From Roseibaca sp. Y0-43 (GTDB taxonomy: Bacteria > Pseudomonadota > Alphaproteobacteria > Rhodobacterales > Rhodobacteraceae), in NCBI RefSeq assembly GCF_020667835.1, contig NZ_JAFMPR010000005.1, positions 1-64,000 of the forward strand: a DNA stretch of 64,000 nucleotides, written 5' to 3'. Below the pieces are notes generated by a model. The model was not told where the DNA came from. It did not search any database and saw nothing but the letters and a program-made list of their open reading frames with translations. Within the stretch, counting starts at the first letter, position 1. Every line of letters starts with the position of its first letter. Shown here piece after piece: positions 63,698 to 64,000 of this stretch. Made by a program: the position numbers and the translations under genes.

Positions 63698-63776
63698 GGG
63701 TGCGTGCCAAGCACGCACCCTACGAAAACACCCGGTTCACGGGGTGTAGGGTGCGAGCTTGGCACGCACCCTTTTT
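63698..63776 (+). terminator. Very long hairpin terminator after pdhC
   Basis: Two 26-bp arms, 63698-63723 and 63746-63771, pair with one mismatch (ends GGGTGCGTGCC / GGCACGCACCC). The 22-base loop contains a further small stem (ACACCC / GGGTGT). TTTTT follows on the plus strand. It terminates the pdh operon and separates it from the convergent gene at 63779. Confidence 0.88.
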
Positions 63777-63778
63777 AT

Positions 63779-64000
63779 TCAGATCTCGCCGCGAAACAGC
63801 TGGTCCATCGTCAGCGAGGGCTGCGCACAGCCCGCCTCGCCCACGATGCGGGCGGGCACGCCCGCCACGGTTTTGCGCGGCGGCACCTCGTCCAGCACGA
63901 CAGACCCCGCCGCGATCCGCGCACAATCGCCCACGCGGATATTGCCCAGCACCTTGGCCCCGGCACCGATCAGCACGCCATTGCCGATCTTGGGGTGGCG
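63779..64000 (-). CDS. cysE: Serine O-acetyltransferase, C-terminal part (runs off the window)
   Basis: The last 73 codons of a left-handed beta-helix acetyltransferase, open to the window edge. The reading starts RHPKIGNGVLIGAGAKVLGN and continues GDCARIAAGSVVLDEVPP and TVAGVPARIVG, which is the CysE C-terminal hexapeptide region. It makes O-acetylserine for cysteine synthesis. Other hexapeptide acetyltransferases are possible, but RHPKIGNGVLIGAGA is strongly CysE-like. Confidence 0.85.
   Translation of the reverse strand, partial: RHPKIGNGVLIGAGAKVLGNIRVGDCARIAAGSVVLDEVPPRKTVAGVPARIVGEAGCAQPSLTMDQLFRGEI

Noticed and set aside
1-64000. CRISPR arrays, tRNA and rRNA genes, insertion sequences
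   Set aside because: I saw no spaced direct-repeat array, no cloverleaf-like segments in the gaps and no transposase-like proteins.

Overview
The window is high-GC alphaproteobacterial chromosome from a phototrophic member of the Rhodobacteraceae. Three things point there: a complete RcGTA-type gene transfer agent (GTA) head-tail cluster, a block of the photosynthesis gene cluster in the Rhodobacter order (crtC-crtD / crtE-crtF-bchC-bchX-bchY-bchZ-pufQ-pufB-pufA-pufL-pufM-pufX), and a PufX-type protein rather than a PufC cytochrome after pufM. A BCCT osmolyte transporter and two universal stress proteins would fit a saline or alkaline-lake relative such as Rhodobaca or Roseinatronobacter, but the genus is inference only.

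Layout. 1-14.0 kb (minus strand): GTA structural genes from g1/g2 (terminase) at 14 kb down to g15 (megatron) at the window start. All are intact except the portal gene g3, which carries an in-frame ochre codon at codon 250. 14.0-18.2 kb (plus): an orphan xanthine-dehydrogenase-family molybdenum hydroxylase large subunit, a tightly linked unknown gene and a small membrane protein. 18.2-21.2 kb (minus): a MoxR ATPase / VWA-metallopeptidase-like pair and a membrane-anchored helix-hairpin-helix protein. 21.2-33.3 kb (minus): dxs, puf operon, bchZYXC and crtFE. 33.4-35.8 kb (plus): crtD-crtC. 36-40.5 kb (minus): glyQ - DUF6446 - FkbM methyltransferase - glyS. 40.7-59.6 kb: housekeeping and stress genes (degenerate trypsin-like protein, PepF peptidase, MgtE, cyclopropane synthase, photolyase, class V aminotransferase, lytic transglycosylase, ssb, class I aldolase, EamA transporter, SDR, USPs, BCCT, Hint protein). 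59.9-63.7 kb (plus): pdhA-pdhB-pdhC, then the 3' part of a cysE-like gene converging from the right edge.

How the genes work together. dxs supplies isoprenoid precursor and crtE makes GGPP for both carotenoids and the bacteriochlorophyll tail. crtC, crtD and crtF are late spheroidene-pathway steps. bchXYZ and bchC make the bacteriochlorophyll a ring. pufBALM and pufX build the LH1-reaction-centre core. Paired TGT-N12-ACA palindromes of the CrtJ/PpsR type lie before bchC and between crtE and crtD, so the block is probably redox and light repressed as in Rhodobacter. crtI, crtB, crtA, the puh/bchFNBHLM genes and the regulators are not in the window; after crtC the cluster ends at glyS.

Most unusual observations: the portal nonsense codon; two inverted copies of a ~170-bp structured intergenic repeat flanking the glyS-glyQ/protease region, with apparent compensatory base changes; a ~300-bp low-GC patch inside glyS; and a secreted SPOR/peptidoglycan-binding/trypsin-like protein whose entire catalytic triad is replaced.
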